Shown here one piece after another: positions 10,628 to 22,156 of a DNA stretch of 64,000 bases (position 1 is its first letter; every line of letters starts with the position of its first letter). This DNA is from Aphrocallistes beatrix. Lineage: Eukaryota > Porifera > Hexactinellida > Sceptrulophora > Aphrocallistidae. The translations under genes and the position numbers were made by a program. The DNA is taken from positions 2,418,001 through 2,482,000 of the forward strand of contig OY725505.1 in assembly GCA_963281255.1 (NCBI GenBank). The letters are read 5' to 3'. The notes below the pieces were generated by a model that worked only from the letters and a program-made list of their open reading frames with translations, was not told where the DNA came from and searched no databases.

Positions 10628-10798
10628 ATCAGCACATCTACCACCCACCGGATGTATCTATGAATATTTAAAATGATTTTAACTAAAAATTAGAATATTG
10701 AGTTGTTAGGATAGATATGCGTATGAAATATATAAAATATAGTAATAAGTGAAGTTAGTAAATGTTTGTAAAACTAACTACTTACTAGTTTATAAAAT

Positions 10799-13225
10799 TC
10801 AAAAAATAGAGTTCGTGAAAGAATCAGCTTCACAAAATTTTCGGTCCACTTCATCCATGTAATCTTCTCTTTGGTGTATTAAATAATTTCGCAGAGCAAA
10901 ATCATTAGCAGAAGCATCAACAATTTTCCAAAAGAAATTTCGCAATTTATTCCAGTAGAAAAATTGATGCCACACCTCGGAATCGCATAATAATGGTTTC
11001 GCTCTGTTGAAAGCTTCAATAAACTTAGCATAATATCTTGGATCCATATTCGTGAAGTTCTTCGTTGAATAATGAAAGGCATGCCAGACTGCTGCATTGA
11101 ACCTTGTTCTTCCTAAATTCAACTCTTCTGCAATACTAATTGTTTGGTCTAGAAGCTCGAAATGAGAATCTTGCATCAAACCATCAGGATTAGACTCAGA
11201 GAGATTTATCGCTCTCTCCCTTAGATTGATGGCTCTTTGTAGGAGATTAGCATTTCCAAGATCAGATTCGAACTCACACAATGTGCATTTACAGTAGATA
11301 CCCTTCTGTTCGAGCATTTCTCTACGTTCTCCCAAAGAAAATGTCGAATATAAGTCACAATGACTTATATTTAGCTCAGATCCTTCAGGGATAAATGTAC
11401 AGGTATGAATGATGCAGATGTCTTTGAAAGTTTTCCTGAAAACATTTGGAACACATGAGTGGTTAAAGTAAGGAGGCACTAACCAAAGGCAGACTGACTT
11501 GAATACTCCTTCCTCTTTAGTTTTATTTGGATCTTGTGAAAAATGCAATGGAACAGAATAATCGGAAACGATCTCACGTATTTGCTCCATTTGGTAAGGT
11601 GGTTTAGGTTTATCCTGAATTATACTGTATCCCTTGCCTTTGTAAATTCCTGTATCGATTGAAGCCTCACTCACCCTCTTGTTATTTAAATAAAATACAC
11701 GAAATGCTTCCAATTTAGAATTAGATATTTTTTCTAATACTTGCTGGAACATGATTTGGTGCTGAGTTGTAACTGCACCTCCTTTAATACGTGGATCATA
11801 TTCCAATAGAGGATGTGATGCTTCTGCTTCTTCCATACAATGGTATGCCACTGCCTTACAAACGACTATCAATTCACCTCTCTCTATGTCCCTGGTAGCG
11901 AACACACCATGTCCATGAGCAGGAGAGGTCTCAATACTGACTGGACCAATGTAGTCAGCAACTTTCACCTCTTCTCCTCGCTTCAGCTTTCTCCCCATCT
12001 CTTCAAAATCAAATTTTCCTTTGCTATTGGAAAGCAAAATTCTCTCTTTCACAAGAGCAGATTTGATATCAGCGTTTGAGGTGTTAATATTTTCCAAAAT
12101 CTCAACACTTTTTTCGTGATCTTTCAACCCCGACCAAGCTATGGCCAATCTATAATGATACTTGTCAGTGTTAGGATCCAACCTTACGGCAGTCTGGGAG
12201 TCGTGGAGAGCTTCTTCGTACAACTCTAGTTTCAAGTAGCAAAGAGCTCGATTACTCACAAAAACGGGATTAGATGAGTCCATGGCAATAGCACGTGTGT
12301 AACAAGTAATCGCTTCATTGTAGTGACCGGTTTTGAAGAATTCGTTACCTTCCTTTTTGTGATCATCACTAGATCTATCTGAGTTAGAATTATTTTGTTC
12401 ATTTCTTATCTCATCCGTGAGTAATAAAACTACTTCTCCTGGAGAATCCACTCTAATAAAATGGAATCCATCTTCTCCGAGTTTATAATAAGGATTAATG
12501 ACAGCTATTTTTGTACCTTTTTTTAGTGATTCATGAAGTCGGGTTGTAATCTTGTAAATACACAATTTAGCACATTGTTCGAATTCATCCTGAATAACAG
12601 TGTGATACGCTACCATCATAAACCCATCGTCTAACAGTGTAGCGTATATCACTCTGTTTGAGTAAGTTCTACTCGGGACGAGATCAATAATTTTAATTAT
12701 TAGAAATTCGTCGAGATCAACTTTAGTCATTGTCACTTTGGAAGAACTTTGAAGATCGTGTACAGCTGTCTTGAATAGAGGTACTCTTATTACATCACCT
12801 TCACTCTGATCTGGACAAGGTGTAGGTGTAGATCCTAATGCGTTCCTCTTTAATAGGAATTCTTTAGTGTAGTGGCAATTAGAACCTGGAATGAGGCCAT
12901 CGGGACATAGAACCCCAGTCTTATAGCCCAATACACGTGAGTAAATACGCGGTTCACTGTATTTATACGCTTTATCCAATATGTGATAGATTTTCTTCTT
13001 TCGTCTTTCGGGTATTCCACTACAAACTTGATCGATTGTATCAGCTAAAATTTCATCATCGGTTTTATTCGCAGCTCTCAGAGTATCCTTTATGCCTTTA
13101 AAGGTCTCTGAAACTGGAATATAATATTTTCTGAGTATCTCCCCATCTTGAGGAGGCAAATGAGAGATGTATTCTTCCAAAACTTCTCTTATAATAGCTC
13201 GCAAGGGTTCAGGAAAACCAGACAT
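10799..13225 (-). CDS. TPR-SET domain protein (SMYD-like lysine methyltransferase)
   Basis: An intact single-exon frame of 808 residues starts at ATG 13225. Residues about 290-375 form at least two tetratricopeptide repeats (opening KKEGNEFFKTGHYNEAI; second unit FVSNRALCYLKLELYEEAL). A SET domain begins near residue 427 (GHGVFATRDIERGE) and continues to the cofactor-pocket motif FNHSCVPN near 587. A post-SET cysteine cluster, YCKCTLCEFE, lies near 640. The family transfers methyl groups from S-adenosylmethionine to protein lysines. Unlike SMYD1-5, no MYND zinc finger splits the SET domain; a long insert between the SET halves holds no Cys/His cluster. The TPRs lie before the SET domain, not after it. 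Residues 1-285 match nothing I can name. The target protein is unknown. Confidence 0.88.
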   Translation of the reverse strand: MSGFPEPLRAIIREVLEEYISHLPPQDGEILRKYYIPVSETFKGIKDTLRAANKTDDEILADTIDQVCSGIPERRKKKIYHILDKAYKYSEPRIYSRVLGYKTGVLCPDGLIPGSNCHYTKEFLLKRNALGSTPTPCPDQSEGDVIRVPLFKTAVHDLQSSSKVTMTKVDLDEFLIIKIIDLVPSRTYSNRVIYATLLDDGFMMVAYHTVIQDEFEQCAKLCIYKITTRLHESLKKGTKIAVINPYYKLGEDGFHFIRVDSPGEVVLLLTDEIRNEQNNSNSDRSSDDHKKEGNEFFKTGHYNEAITCYTRAIAMDSSNPVFVSNRALCYLKLELYEEALHDSQTAVRLDPNTDKYHYRLAIAWSGLKDHEKSVEILENINTSNADIKSALVKERILLSNSKGKFDFEEMGRKLKRGEEVKVADYIGPVSIETSPAHGHGVFATRDIERGELIVVCKAVAYHCMEEAEASHPLLEYDPRIKGGAVTTQHQIMFQQVLEKISNSKLEAFRVFYLNNKRVSEASIDTGIYKGKGYSIIQDKPKPPYQMEQIREIVSDYSVPLHFSQDPNKTKEEGVFKSVCLWLVPPYFNHSCVPNVFRKTFKDICIIHTCTFIPEGSELNISHCDLYSTFSLGERREMLEQKGIYCKCTLCEFESDLGNANLLQRAINLRERAINLSESNPDGLMQDSHFELLDQTISIAEELNLGRTRFNAAVWHAFHYSTKNFTNMDPRYYAKFIEAFNRAKPLLCDSEVWHQFFYWNKLRNFFWKIVDASANDFALRNYLIHQREDYMDEVDRKFCEADSFTNSIF

Positions 13226-15234
13226 GTAGAATAGATTAATTTAAGAAAAAATATTGCTAAGATTCAATTTTTTTGCGAAATAAAATTTGCATTGTTATAT
13301 TAGTACGTATTAGTAACTCCATTACAAATTAGTCAGTTTTTTTGTCGCTTAGGCTAAGAAACCAATTGAACAAAAACTACTTCGACTGTAACTTAAAAGG
13401 CTCTTCACTTACTAAGTGCGCAGCTTATCAACACTTATTCCCACTGAGGGGTCATTATTGCTTAACTAGTGGATACCTATGTAAAATTAAACTAATTAAT
13501 TAACGGTGATCGTTTATAAAAGTGTAAGCAGTCCAATGTTTGAGGATTTTATAGTCTGGCGCACTTATTCTTCCTCAGTTATCGCCAAATTAATCCATTT
13601 TCTACTTTGGATGAGTGATTCTGAAGATAACATAATAACTTATGTTGTAAGCCTGTGCAAGCAGTAACTGCCCTGACAAGAGTTTAAGAGATAATGGCTT
13701 GAAATGTAGTATAAGGCTACATAATATGTAGGCTATATTCTGATCCTTCATATCGGATCTACAAGATTATGTACTTCGCGATCTTACTAGTATTATTTGC
13801 TTACAACGATAAAACTATTCATCAGAGATGGTATGTGATTTAAAACATACCAGCAGCCTCCCACTAATCCATGGATACAGTGATTAAATTCAAATAAAAG
13901 GTGGCACTGACCTGATCACCCATGATAAATAAGCATTTTCGACCAAAATGGAATAAGAATGTAGAGAATTTTACCATTAATGTTATTGTGTATCCATTTT
14001 AGTGGTTGTAGCATGTATATACTATATCTTGAGTCAAGGGTCGAGACATCCATACTAAACAATTCATCAATATATGTTCACTTCCATCTAATCTTAATTC
14101 GCGAGATATAAATACTACTAAGAAATAATGACTCGGATTTTTAATTTTTGCTGAGTTATCATGATATGATCATAATGAAGTTAACATATATTGAAGAGAG
14201 ATCAATACTGAACATTTCAAATCTCTTCTCGTAAATTGGCACCTTCTCAGTAAAAAAACTTAAATATCGATGATATAATGGGACACACTGATTCCAATAA
14301 TGATAATAATGGCAGAATAGTGGTAACTAAATATTGATGCAGGTTCGGGGCTGAAACATGTTTCTTGTTGACTAACATGGAAATGAAGAATTCTTCATTT
14401 CTATTCATTTCAAGTCTCAAAGCTGAATAATTTTGAATACATAAATAGAGAATTAATAAAAAATAAAAATAGCTTTTCTCTACACTTTAACTGCATGATC
14501 TTAATAAAATACTTGGCGTGGAACATATACGATATTCAATGTATAGAAATGAGATAAGTATAATAATCATGGGATACATTTGCCAAAGATTAAATCCATT
14601 TGAAATATAGACACAAAATAATATTAAATTAGAATACAAATTAAGGCATTGCCTTTCTTCAGAATTGGATGAGTCGTATATTTCATGCGCGTGTGTCTGA
14701 AAACATAGCGAAATTTTAGCAAACACATCCTTACTATTAAAACTCGATTAATTCGTGTGCGTATATATATAGTATATAGATGCAACAAATTGATTGAATC
14801 AACTGCCAGGCACAGAAAGCTAGTTTTTACATGTGGGAGTCTTTTGGCTATGGCTCCACTAAGTTCTGATCTCAGACGAAAATGCCGACTCATCATGGAA
14901 TTATGATATGATTTTCACATTTTAAAAATATTATACCGAACTCACCTTTTCTCCGTACTGCAGTTTGGGAGAAAATAGGACAAGGCTGGGACAGGGACCA
15001 TCTTAGATGGAGATACGAACGAGTTCACGTATTGATCAAGACTGAACTCTGCACATCTTACGTGTTGACAATAGCAAATACAAACCTGGACGCACGAATA
15101 ATCAGAATAAATTTCAGATTGCAAATCCAAAACACTAATGAGGAGCATTATAAACTCAATTTTTCTCAAACAAAAATCTAACTAAACTAACTAAAACAGA
15201 AGGAAAGTTGTAAACATAGATATTAGTAAATAAT
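13226..15234. other. Gene-free stretch with one dispersed-repeat copy
   Basis: AT-rich and non-coding. A copy of the dispersed repeat lies at about 14728-14900: the motif TCCTTACTATTAAAACTCGA at 14729, a short TA tract, then the conserved GTGGGAGTCTTTTGGCTATG block. DNA at about 15100-15234 resembles the 3' flanks of the NHL genes at 39.7 and 50.4 kb, so the duplicated NHL unit extends some 100-200 bp past the stop. Confidence 0.6.
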
Positions 15235-16453
15235 TCATGAAAATATTTGTAACCCAAAATTCTTATTGTCAGAAACACAAATAAGTCTCCCTTCTTTAGT
15301 GAAGCTTATTCCCTTGGGATTGATAAACATTCCTTTCTCTTGTCCTTGTTGTCCTAATCGATGAAGGAACTCTCCTTCTGGAGTGAATATCTTGATAGAA
15401 TGATCGTCACAGTCACTAACAACAATGTTAGCATCCAAGTCGATACAGAAGAACAAGGGATTAGTTAGTTGTAGATTCTTTCCTCGAGACAGGATGGAGC
15501 GTATCTTGTCTCCTGTCAGAGTAAACACGTGTAAACAAGGATTGTCTACAAAGCTCAACACATACATTAGTTCCTCTGTTAGCTTAATATCTACAGGACA
15601 TGTCATAGAGTGATGCTTGAATATTATTTTGAATTTGAGTTTGGAATTTAGGACTTGAATTCGATTGTTACATTCATCACAAACATATACATCTCCAACC
15701 TGTGAGATGAACAGCTGACTAGGGGATTCGAACTCTAGATTCCCGGATCCTCTCGTCCCTATTTGTTGTATCAACTTCATGTCAGGTAACATGAAGTGGA
15801 ATACATTATGCTCATTCACATCACTGACATACAGGTTATCATTGTGTATCGCTATGCCCCATGGATTCAAGAATAATTCTTTACCAAATGACTTGATATA
15901 TTCTCCAGTTTGTGAGAATACTGAAACACGGGAATTGTTGAATTCTGCTACGAATATATTTCCACTTTTCTCCTCTACAGTTACTCCTTCAGGACCATTA
16001 AGTTCTCCAGGACCACTACCTTCCTCGGCAACAGTAACAACAGGTTGGAATGCACCATAATTGACGGAAACAAATTCACTGATCTTTCCTATTTCTTCTA
16101 TTGCTTGTTCAACAGAGATGGAATCGATTGAAAATTGGAGTTCTTTCTTTTGTGGGGTCATTTTCAGTTTTTCCAATTCTTTTTTCCATCTCAGTAATCA
16201 TCTTCTGTTGCATTTGTTTGAGAGGATTCTGTTTTATACCTGACTCAACTTGAGATTTCATGGCAGTTATTTCTGAGATCATTTCTTCACGTTGAGTATC
16301 TCTAGCTCGCGACTCTTCTCTCTTCTCACGTAGTTCTGTCAGAATTTCAAATCTTCTTGTGTTCACTTTACCGATTATTCGATCGAAATGTGAGTTGATT
16401 GTCAACTCCAACGGATCAATAGTTTGGGAAGGAGCTGGATAATGTTCTGCCAT
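15235..16453 (-). pseudogene. Coiled-coil/NHL-repeat protein, copy A (single frameshift)
   Basis: The gene starts at 16453 with the family N-terminus MAEHYPAPSQTIDPLEL and a charged coiled coil to about residue 90. A T-run of six on the plus strand at 16180-16185 replaces the five-base CTTTT of the intact paralogs. That +1 change throws the first frame into a stop at 16109. The rest of the protein (LEKLKMTPQKKE onward) continues in the shifted frame to the stop at 15235 and includes a complete NHL beta-propeller (GPGELNGPEGVTVEEKSGN; VGDVYVCDECNNRIQVL). The 5' flank and TATA box are intact. It is either a very recent pseudogene or an assembly or sequencing error in a homopolymer; all other codons look maintained. 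Confidence 0.8.
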
Positions 16454-16525
16454 TTCAACTGTTCTTATTCAAACGATTCAAATCTTATTTGTAAGCTTAG
16501 TGTACAATCACAGAACTCTTCTATT

Positions 16526-16533
16526 TATTTATA
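16526..16533 (-). promoter_or_regulatory. TATA box of NHL copy A
   Basis: TATAAATA on the minus strand, ending 73 bp upstream of the ATG at 16453. It lies in a flank of about 150 bp conserved with the other three close NHL copies, including an AAGCTTAC block and AGAAGAGTTCTGTG just downstream of the box. Confidence 0.7.
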
Positions 16534-16599
16534 GAATTCTATCAAATAGTAGAGTATAGGCAGCACAAGATCTGTACTAATTTCAGAATAGAACTAATT

Positions 16600-18469
16600 A
16601 TATAAATATAAACCACACAATTACGCTAGTGACTACAATACGCGTATTACATGGTATAAATGGAAAATAGTTTTCAGACGGACTAAAATTTTGATACAGA
16701 CAGTTCACTACAATGTTGTTAATTTCACTATTAAGAAGGTCCAGGAGGAGGGATTTGAATCTCTGAAAATTCCCCTCCCTGAACCCTCTTGGATACGGGT
16801 CAGGGGTCAAGTGAATTTAACTGCAGCTGTGTCCGTGTAGTCAACTGTCCGTATCCCCTCTATAAACCTATCTTAATGTTCTAGAAGAGTTCAATAATTA
16901 ATCATAACAAAATATCTGAAAAATAAACATCAGTTCTCTGAAGGTAGAATCCAATTTTTACAAATCTAAATGTACAGTGCAGAAGGAGTGGAGTAGAATA
17001 CAAATTCTACAAATAGAGCAAATGCAAGTTTCAACTTAGATTAGATTGTTATGCGTCTTGTGCTTATTCTGTTTACATATGCAGTAAGGGCATAGCCAAG
17101 AATTTCCAAGGCATGCCGGCTGGCTCACTAAACCTCTGTCAGGCACACCAGACCTGTAGAGTCGTCGTGTGCGGTGCTGCAGGGCCGGGTCGCAATGCAG
17201 TCTCCTATCAAAAGGAGATGTGCCGCTCTAGCCAGAACACTCTGATCTTAATGTTATCAGTGTGTTATTTATCTGTGCAAATATATCATACATTTCAAAT
17301 ATGTCAGATTGAATTGGTCTGATACAAATCGTTTGAAAACAATCTCTAAAATCAGAACTGTCATTCTCTAATGAGGGAAGCCCCAAGACCCCAATTGTCA
17401 CTCACCATCACAAAACATTCTCATCGTACAAACAAGAGACAGATAATGAGAGTTCTTGTATGTAACATGTAATATGAGCGGCGGAATATATTCATTCAAA
17501 GCTTGCTATGCAATTTAAGTTCAAATCTAAACTACATTAATTCAAAGGTTCAAAATAAAATGATTCTTTAAATTGGTTCAGTACATTCCAGAAATTTGTA
17601 AGATTAACAGCGAATAATTCTCAGAAAATTGTCTACAGTTGTGACTCAGAAATATTTGCTACACAATTAAGAACTTCTCTAGACTAATCACAAAACCAAT
17701 ATTCTGTCGTGTGGATATTTTATCAAATAAAGACACAACATCATTTAGAGAAGTTACGGATACTTGTACACGATGTAGACAAAAGTAATGAATAGTTGCA
17801 AATGATACAAATTCCTGATTAGTTCATCAACACGTGAGTACTGAAAGTTGAGCGAAACCTAAGTTATATAGACAATGTGTAATAATGGAAGGGGTACTTT
17901 TTAGCTGTGTTTCGAGCCCATTCTCCTTTCAAACGGATGATTGCATTTGAAAGGATGAATGGCGCTCGAAACAAGGTGTCAGGAGGATTTTGAAGTGAAG
18001 AATTAAAGTAGTCATGTGATATCATGGTATTTTGCACTACTCCGAAATTCCGGGGACGAAATTTCCAGGAGACGAAATTTCCGATTAATAATATTTCATG
18101 GGACGAAACATCCGCCATTATTAACAGAACATGTGTTGCATCTACCTTGTACCTTGTTATAATCGATATCACTCGAAAAATCACAAAATTTGACAATTTT
18201 TCAATTTCAATTCCATAATTCCATGATGAGAGGTCAGAACTTACTTGAGCCATAGCCAAAATACTCCAACTTGCCAAAAATCTACTTTCTGTGCATGGCA
18301 GTTTCTTCAATCAATTCGTTAAATTTGGTGTTTTTTCGTGCGATTTCGATTATAACAGTAGGACAGACTTATTTAGAGATGTTATTTCCCTTATATTTAA
18401 CCACAGGCGCCTCCGGCGGACACAGTGTCCGCCAGCCGCGCGGCGTAAGCAAGCGAAGCGCGATATATA
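16600..18469. other. Gene-free stretch with dispersed-repeat fragments
   Basis: No supportable gene. A short GC-rich tract at 17100-17240 has an open frame of 69 codons with no recognisable similarity. From 18225 to 18463 two fragments of the dispersed GC-head repeat meet in opposite orientation: the GGAGCCATAGCC-type tail block at about 18245-18315, and a reverse-complement head at 18405-18463 with hairpin GGCGGACACAGTGTCCGCC. Confidence 0.55.
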
Positions 18470-19233
18470 CAGGGTGTTTAAGTTCTGTCCCAAGCTTTAT
18501 TAGGTTAAAATTTCTTAAACTCAAACAATCTTAGTTATTATGGTTTTTAGAGATTGTAATTCGAATATTCACAAGATTTTTCGAGTCTAAGAACTGGAAC
18601 TGTGTTTTGTATGGTGAGTTTTGTGAAAAAAATATGTCCTGGAACGCAGCGAAAATCGAGAATCAGGGCCACTGCTTCTGTACAAAATGTCTCGATAATC
18701 GATTTTCCATGACGATTTAGCACCAGATACCTTCCATTCACCATTAAAATATTTCACAAATCCATTGAATTCATTATCAGAAACGAGATAAAGTTATTAT
18801 TTCACGACTTCGAATTAGGTACATTATGCAAAATCATCCAAAATGGCACTTTTTTTCACATCACCAACAAATCTGATCCAAAAGGTTCTCAATATATACT
18901 GATCTAAACATTCTATATTTCTACAAATTTAGATTATTCGAGGAAAATGTGAGAGCTAATTTGTTCTGAAATTTGAAGACTAAAAAAAGATAATTTGAAA
19001 AGCAGTGGTCCCTGATTCTCGATTTTCGCTGTGTTCCAGAAGTCCAGGACACATATTTTTTTCACAAAACTCACCATACAAAACACAGTTCCAGTTCTTA
19101 GACTCGAAAAATCTTATAAAATCATTGAGAATATTCGAATTACAATCTCTAAAAACCATAATAACTAAGATTGTTTGAGTTTAAGAAATTTTATACCTAA
19201 TAAAGCTTGGGACAAAACTTAAAAGTCACCCTG
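18470..19233. mobile_element. 764-bp fold-back element, copy 1 (CAGGGTG ends, TA target)
   Basis: Ends CAGGGTGTTTAAGTT and its inverse partner AAAAGTCACCCTG are flanked by TA on both sides (18468-18469, 19234-19235). The arms are about 215-240 bp and imperfectly complementary (for example CTTAGTTATTATGGTTTTTAG against CTAAAAACCATAATAACTAAG). Terminal sequence and TA duplication match the mariner type. No transposase. Sister copy at 41960-42730. Confidence 0.85.
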
Positions 19234-20760
19234 TATATATACCAACAAAAATTAACATCGAGTTTTAATAGTAAGGCCGGCGGAGCCGGTTCTGCTGGTC
19301 TGGCTTTGGCCGGACAAATTTTATGCCCATTGGCTTTTTTAATATGCAAATTTGCTTTTGACCGGACCAATAAAAAATTGCTTCCGCCGATCCTGTAAGG
19401 ATATATATGTACATATTAATCGAGTTTTAATAGTAAGGATTCTCAATCGCGAAATACAGACTTGCTTGTGTGAGAAAGATTACGGCAGACGAAACAGTAT
19501 TGCGTTATTCGTCTGTGAGAAACCCAGCCAAGGGTTCACCGGTACCAAGTAGCCGGGAACTTGTGGTCGCCAACTCGGGGAAACTCATCAGAATGGGTTG
19601 AATCAGTTCGAATCCAAGTCCTAGCTAGTCTCAGATGGTCCAGGAGCAAGGAGCATGAGTACGCGTCTTCTTGGAAGTAGGCTGTTTAAAGCATCGTGAC
19701 TGCTCACCACACCTTCCACTAGCTCTACACGTGATGGACCTCTTTTCATTGGTCCAAATTTATTTTGAATAAATAAGATTACAATGAGCATCTGGCAAAT
19801 CCTGAAAGATAGGGTACATGTACTTGTAATAAGTAATCTGTAAACGGTTAGGAGATACGTGTGCTGTATGCAAAATCCAGAATGACCGTAAAACCATCTA
19901 CGTACTCTCAAAACCCTACATTAAATCTTTAATATTCTGCCCCCACCCTGTCAGTAAGTATCCAATTTCACCGTATGCCAAATATGAGAGGTTGTTGGGA
20001 AAGCAGAATTTAATCGAAAATGTAAATAGGAAAATGATCGAAAGTATAAATGAAAAAATGGAATTTGATCGAGTAGTTTTCCGATGTCAGAAAATGATAG
20101 AAAAAATATATTATACCAAATTAGGGAAAGCGGAATTTGATCGAAATCAAGAATTGGAATTTACTACTTGCACAAATTTCATTTGAGTGGCGAGACGTTG
20201 TCCAGGGTCGAGAGAGGCTTTTTATTGCTGTTAGGAGGGAAAGGATTATTTTAGGCCAAGAAATTGGTTCAAGGACCAAGGATAGTAGGCATTTTTCGAT
20301 GGAACGAACGAAGCACAGTTATATATATCAGGCAATTAGGGTGGTATGTATAAGAAGAGCTTTCGATCATTTTCATCGGAAAACTTGATCACTCGTTGAT
20401 ATTAATTTCATCTATTGTAATCCAGCACATGGTCATGTCAACTATTCACTAATTAGGAAGTATCCGAAAAGGCTGCCTATTGAAACGGACAGTTTTCAGC
20501 TTTTCTTTCGTGAGATCTATAAAAGGTATTTTAGACGAAAATCCTAGTTTTGCCTTACGCCTAGGATCACAGGCCCATTCTCATCGTCTCGTGATAGCGA
20601 TTGCAATGGTATACAGAGAACAAGCTGTTATAGCAAATAATAGTTAGGAAATAATACACAACTAAATCAATCCTTTGTGAAATCACTATCACAGTTGACC
20701 TAATAAACAATATTGAAGAACCTGAGTTAAATAAACAATTACACACCAAGATAAGCACAC
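19234..20760. other. Gene-free stretch
   Basis: Two copies of the ATCGAGTTTTAATAGTAAGG motif lie at about 19256 and 19418. Between them is a GC-rich GGCCGGCGGAGCCGG tract. AT-rich, GATCGAAA-rich DNA lies at 19990-20390. No gene recognised. Confidence 0.5.
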
Positions 20761-21495
20761 TCAAATTTCCTTCATCTCATTTTCAAACTCACTCATTGCT
20801 TCTTTTTCCTTTTCAAACTCCGTTTCAACCATATCCAGTTTCTTACTTCTCTCTTCCACCTCGTGCTGGAGCGAAGTTATCTGCCGCGTGATAGTCTCAC
20901 ATTGACCATCGACGTCTAGGTATTCAACGGTAATTTCTTTCAGTTCGTCTCTCAGAATGCATTCATTCTCACTCAGCTTAACTTCGTCTTGTTCCAGATC
21001 CTTGATCTCATCGACAGCTCTTTCTAGTTCCTCCTTAGTCTTGTCTATCTTCTCTTGGATCTTGTCACTCTCATCTTCGCGCTTTTCCACAAGAGCCGCC
21101 AACACGGTCAGCCTGCGCCGGTGGTCTTCTAGGATTATCTCAGCTTTAGAAACACTATCTGCTAACTCTTTGGACTCTTCTTCTAACGAGGTTTTCCTAT
21201 TATCATCTACATCCTGCTCTCCCTCTAACAGGTTAACCTCTTGGTCTTTTTGAGATAATTGATCCAGCATCACATTATTGTCAGAATTTACTTTTGTTTG
21301 TTCTTGCTCAACGGTTTCGAGTCTCTTCTCAACCATCAAGAGTTTGGATTTACTGGAGACTTCTTCTGCTTCCAGGCCGATTATCTGAGCGTCCAACTGT
21401 TTGTTCTTGTCTTCTATCTCTGTCAATACCTCGTTGTTATTATCTAAATCTTCTTTCATTTTGTTCAGACGATTCCTAACCTGCGACGATGCCAT
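20761..21495 (-). CDS. Tropomyosin-like all-coiled-coil protein
   Basis: 244 residues from ATG 21495 (context acaATGG), beginning MASSQVRNRLNKMKEDLD. An in-frame ATG at 21708 would add 71 residues, but those lack coiled-coil character and overlap repeat-like DNA, so the inner start is preferred. Practically the whole protein is charged heptads with no Pro or Gly breaks (examples: LLMVEKRLETVEQEQTKV, KIQEKIDKTKEELERAVDEI). Length and composition resemble short cytoplasmic tropomyosins (about 245-250 residues), which run along actin filaments. The assignment rests on layout only: I see no diagnostic tropomyosin signature, and another actin- or cytoskeleton-binding coiled coil is possible. Single exon; no close neighbours. 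Confidence 0.7.
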   Translation of the reverse strand: MASSQVRNRLNKMKEDLDNNNEVLTEIEDKNKQLDAQIIGLEAEEVSSKSKLLMVEKRLETVEQEQTKVNSDNNVMLDQLSQKDQEVNLLEGEQDVDDNRKTSLEEESKELADSVSKAEIILEDHRRRLTVLAALVEKREDESDKIQEKIDKTKEELERAVDEIKDLEQDEVKLSENECILRDELKEITVEYLDVDGQCETITRQITSLQHEVEERSKKLDMVETEFEKEKEAMSEFENEMKEI

Positions 21496-21688
21496 TGTAA
21501 AAAAGTTTCTAAATAAAGGAGATAAAAATTGTAAAATAAGACCATTAGTTTGGATGACACTGCCAATATCTACAGGTACTGCTTGCCTAGGAGAACTTAG
21601 TTTGGATATGTTTGGACATACACAGTCCAAATCAGACCTGTTATGGTCGCTGACTGTTCGGGCCCGGTCTGTTATGTCAGAGGATAGG

Positions 21689-22156
21689 GATGCATACCTG
21701 GCAACCATCCAGGAATTTGAGTCAATTTAAGTGCCCATCACTCGCTTTTACGCGTAGTGAGGGTGAGAGAAAAACTGATTCAAAAATCAGAGGAATAGTA
21801 CTGAATTTAGTTATTGAAAAAGCCCAGGAATCGATTGGGCCGACCCCAGAGCCTTCGGGCCGGGCGGCCCGAAGGGCCGGCGCTCCCATTTCCGACGCCT
21901 ATGTGGATAAGACACACATGCATGTCAACTTGAGTCAAGATAAAAGTGGGACGCGGCGTTGAATCCCGCGGGACATACTGTGACGCAATATAGAGTATTG
22001 TCGTGCATGTATCCCAAAAATCGGGGCTTAATGGAACAATTTCATGTAAACACGGACTTTTTCCATCGAGTTAATTGCCACACTCGTGAAAATTAGCTCA
22101 ATGGAAAAGTGATAAATCGGGATGTCCCGCCGAAAACGGGACGGTTGGCATGTATG
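21689..22156. mobile_element. Possible degenerate hAT-like element
   Basis: The left end CATACCTGGCAACCATCC (from about 21690) and the right end CGGGACGGTTGGCATGTATG (to about 22156) are imperfect inverted repeats. No clear target duplication was seen. A GC-rich palindrome (CGGGCCGGGCGGCCCG-type) lies at 21855-21885. A related end fragment lies at 3645-3700. Confidence 0.4.

Noticed and set aside
14487-14896. Small minus-strand frames near 14.5-14.9 kb
   Set aside because: They overlap the dispersed repeat and have no protein similarity.
17113-17322. 69-codon frame in a GC-rich tract
   Set aside because: No recognisable similarity, domain or splice structure.
19535-19625. tRNA-like stretch with GTTCGAATCC
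   Set aside because: A B-box-like word is present but no convincing acceptor, D or anticodon stems could be paired.
21496-21708. 71-residue N-terminal extension of the coiled-coil gene
   Set aside because: It lacks heptads, overlaps repeat-like DNA, and the inner ATG has a good context.
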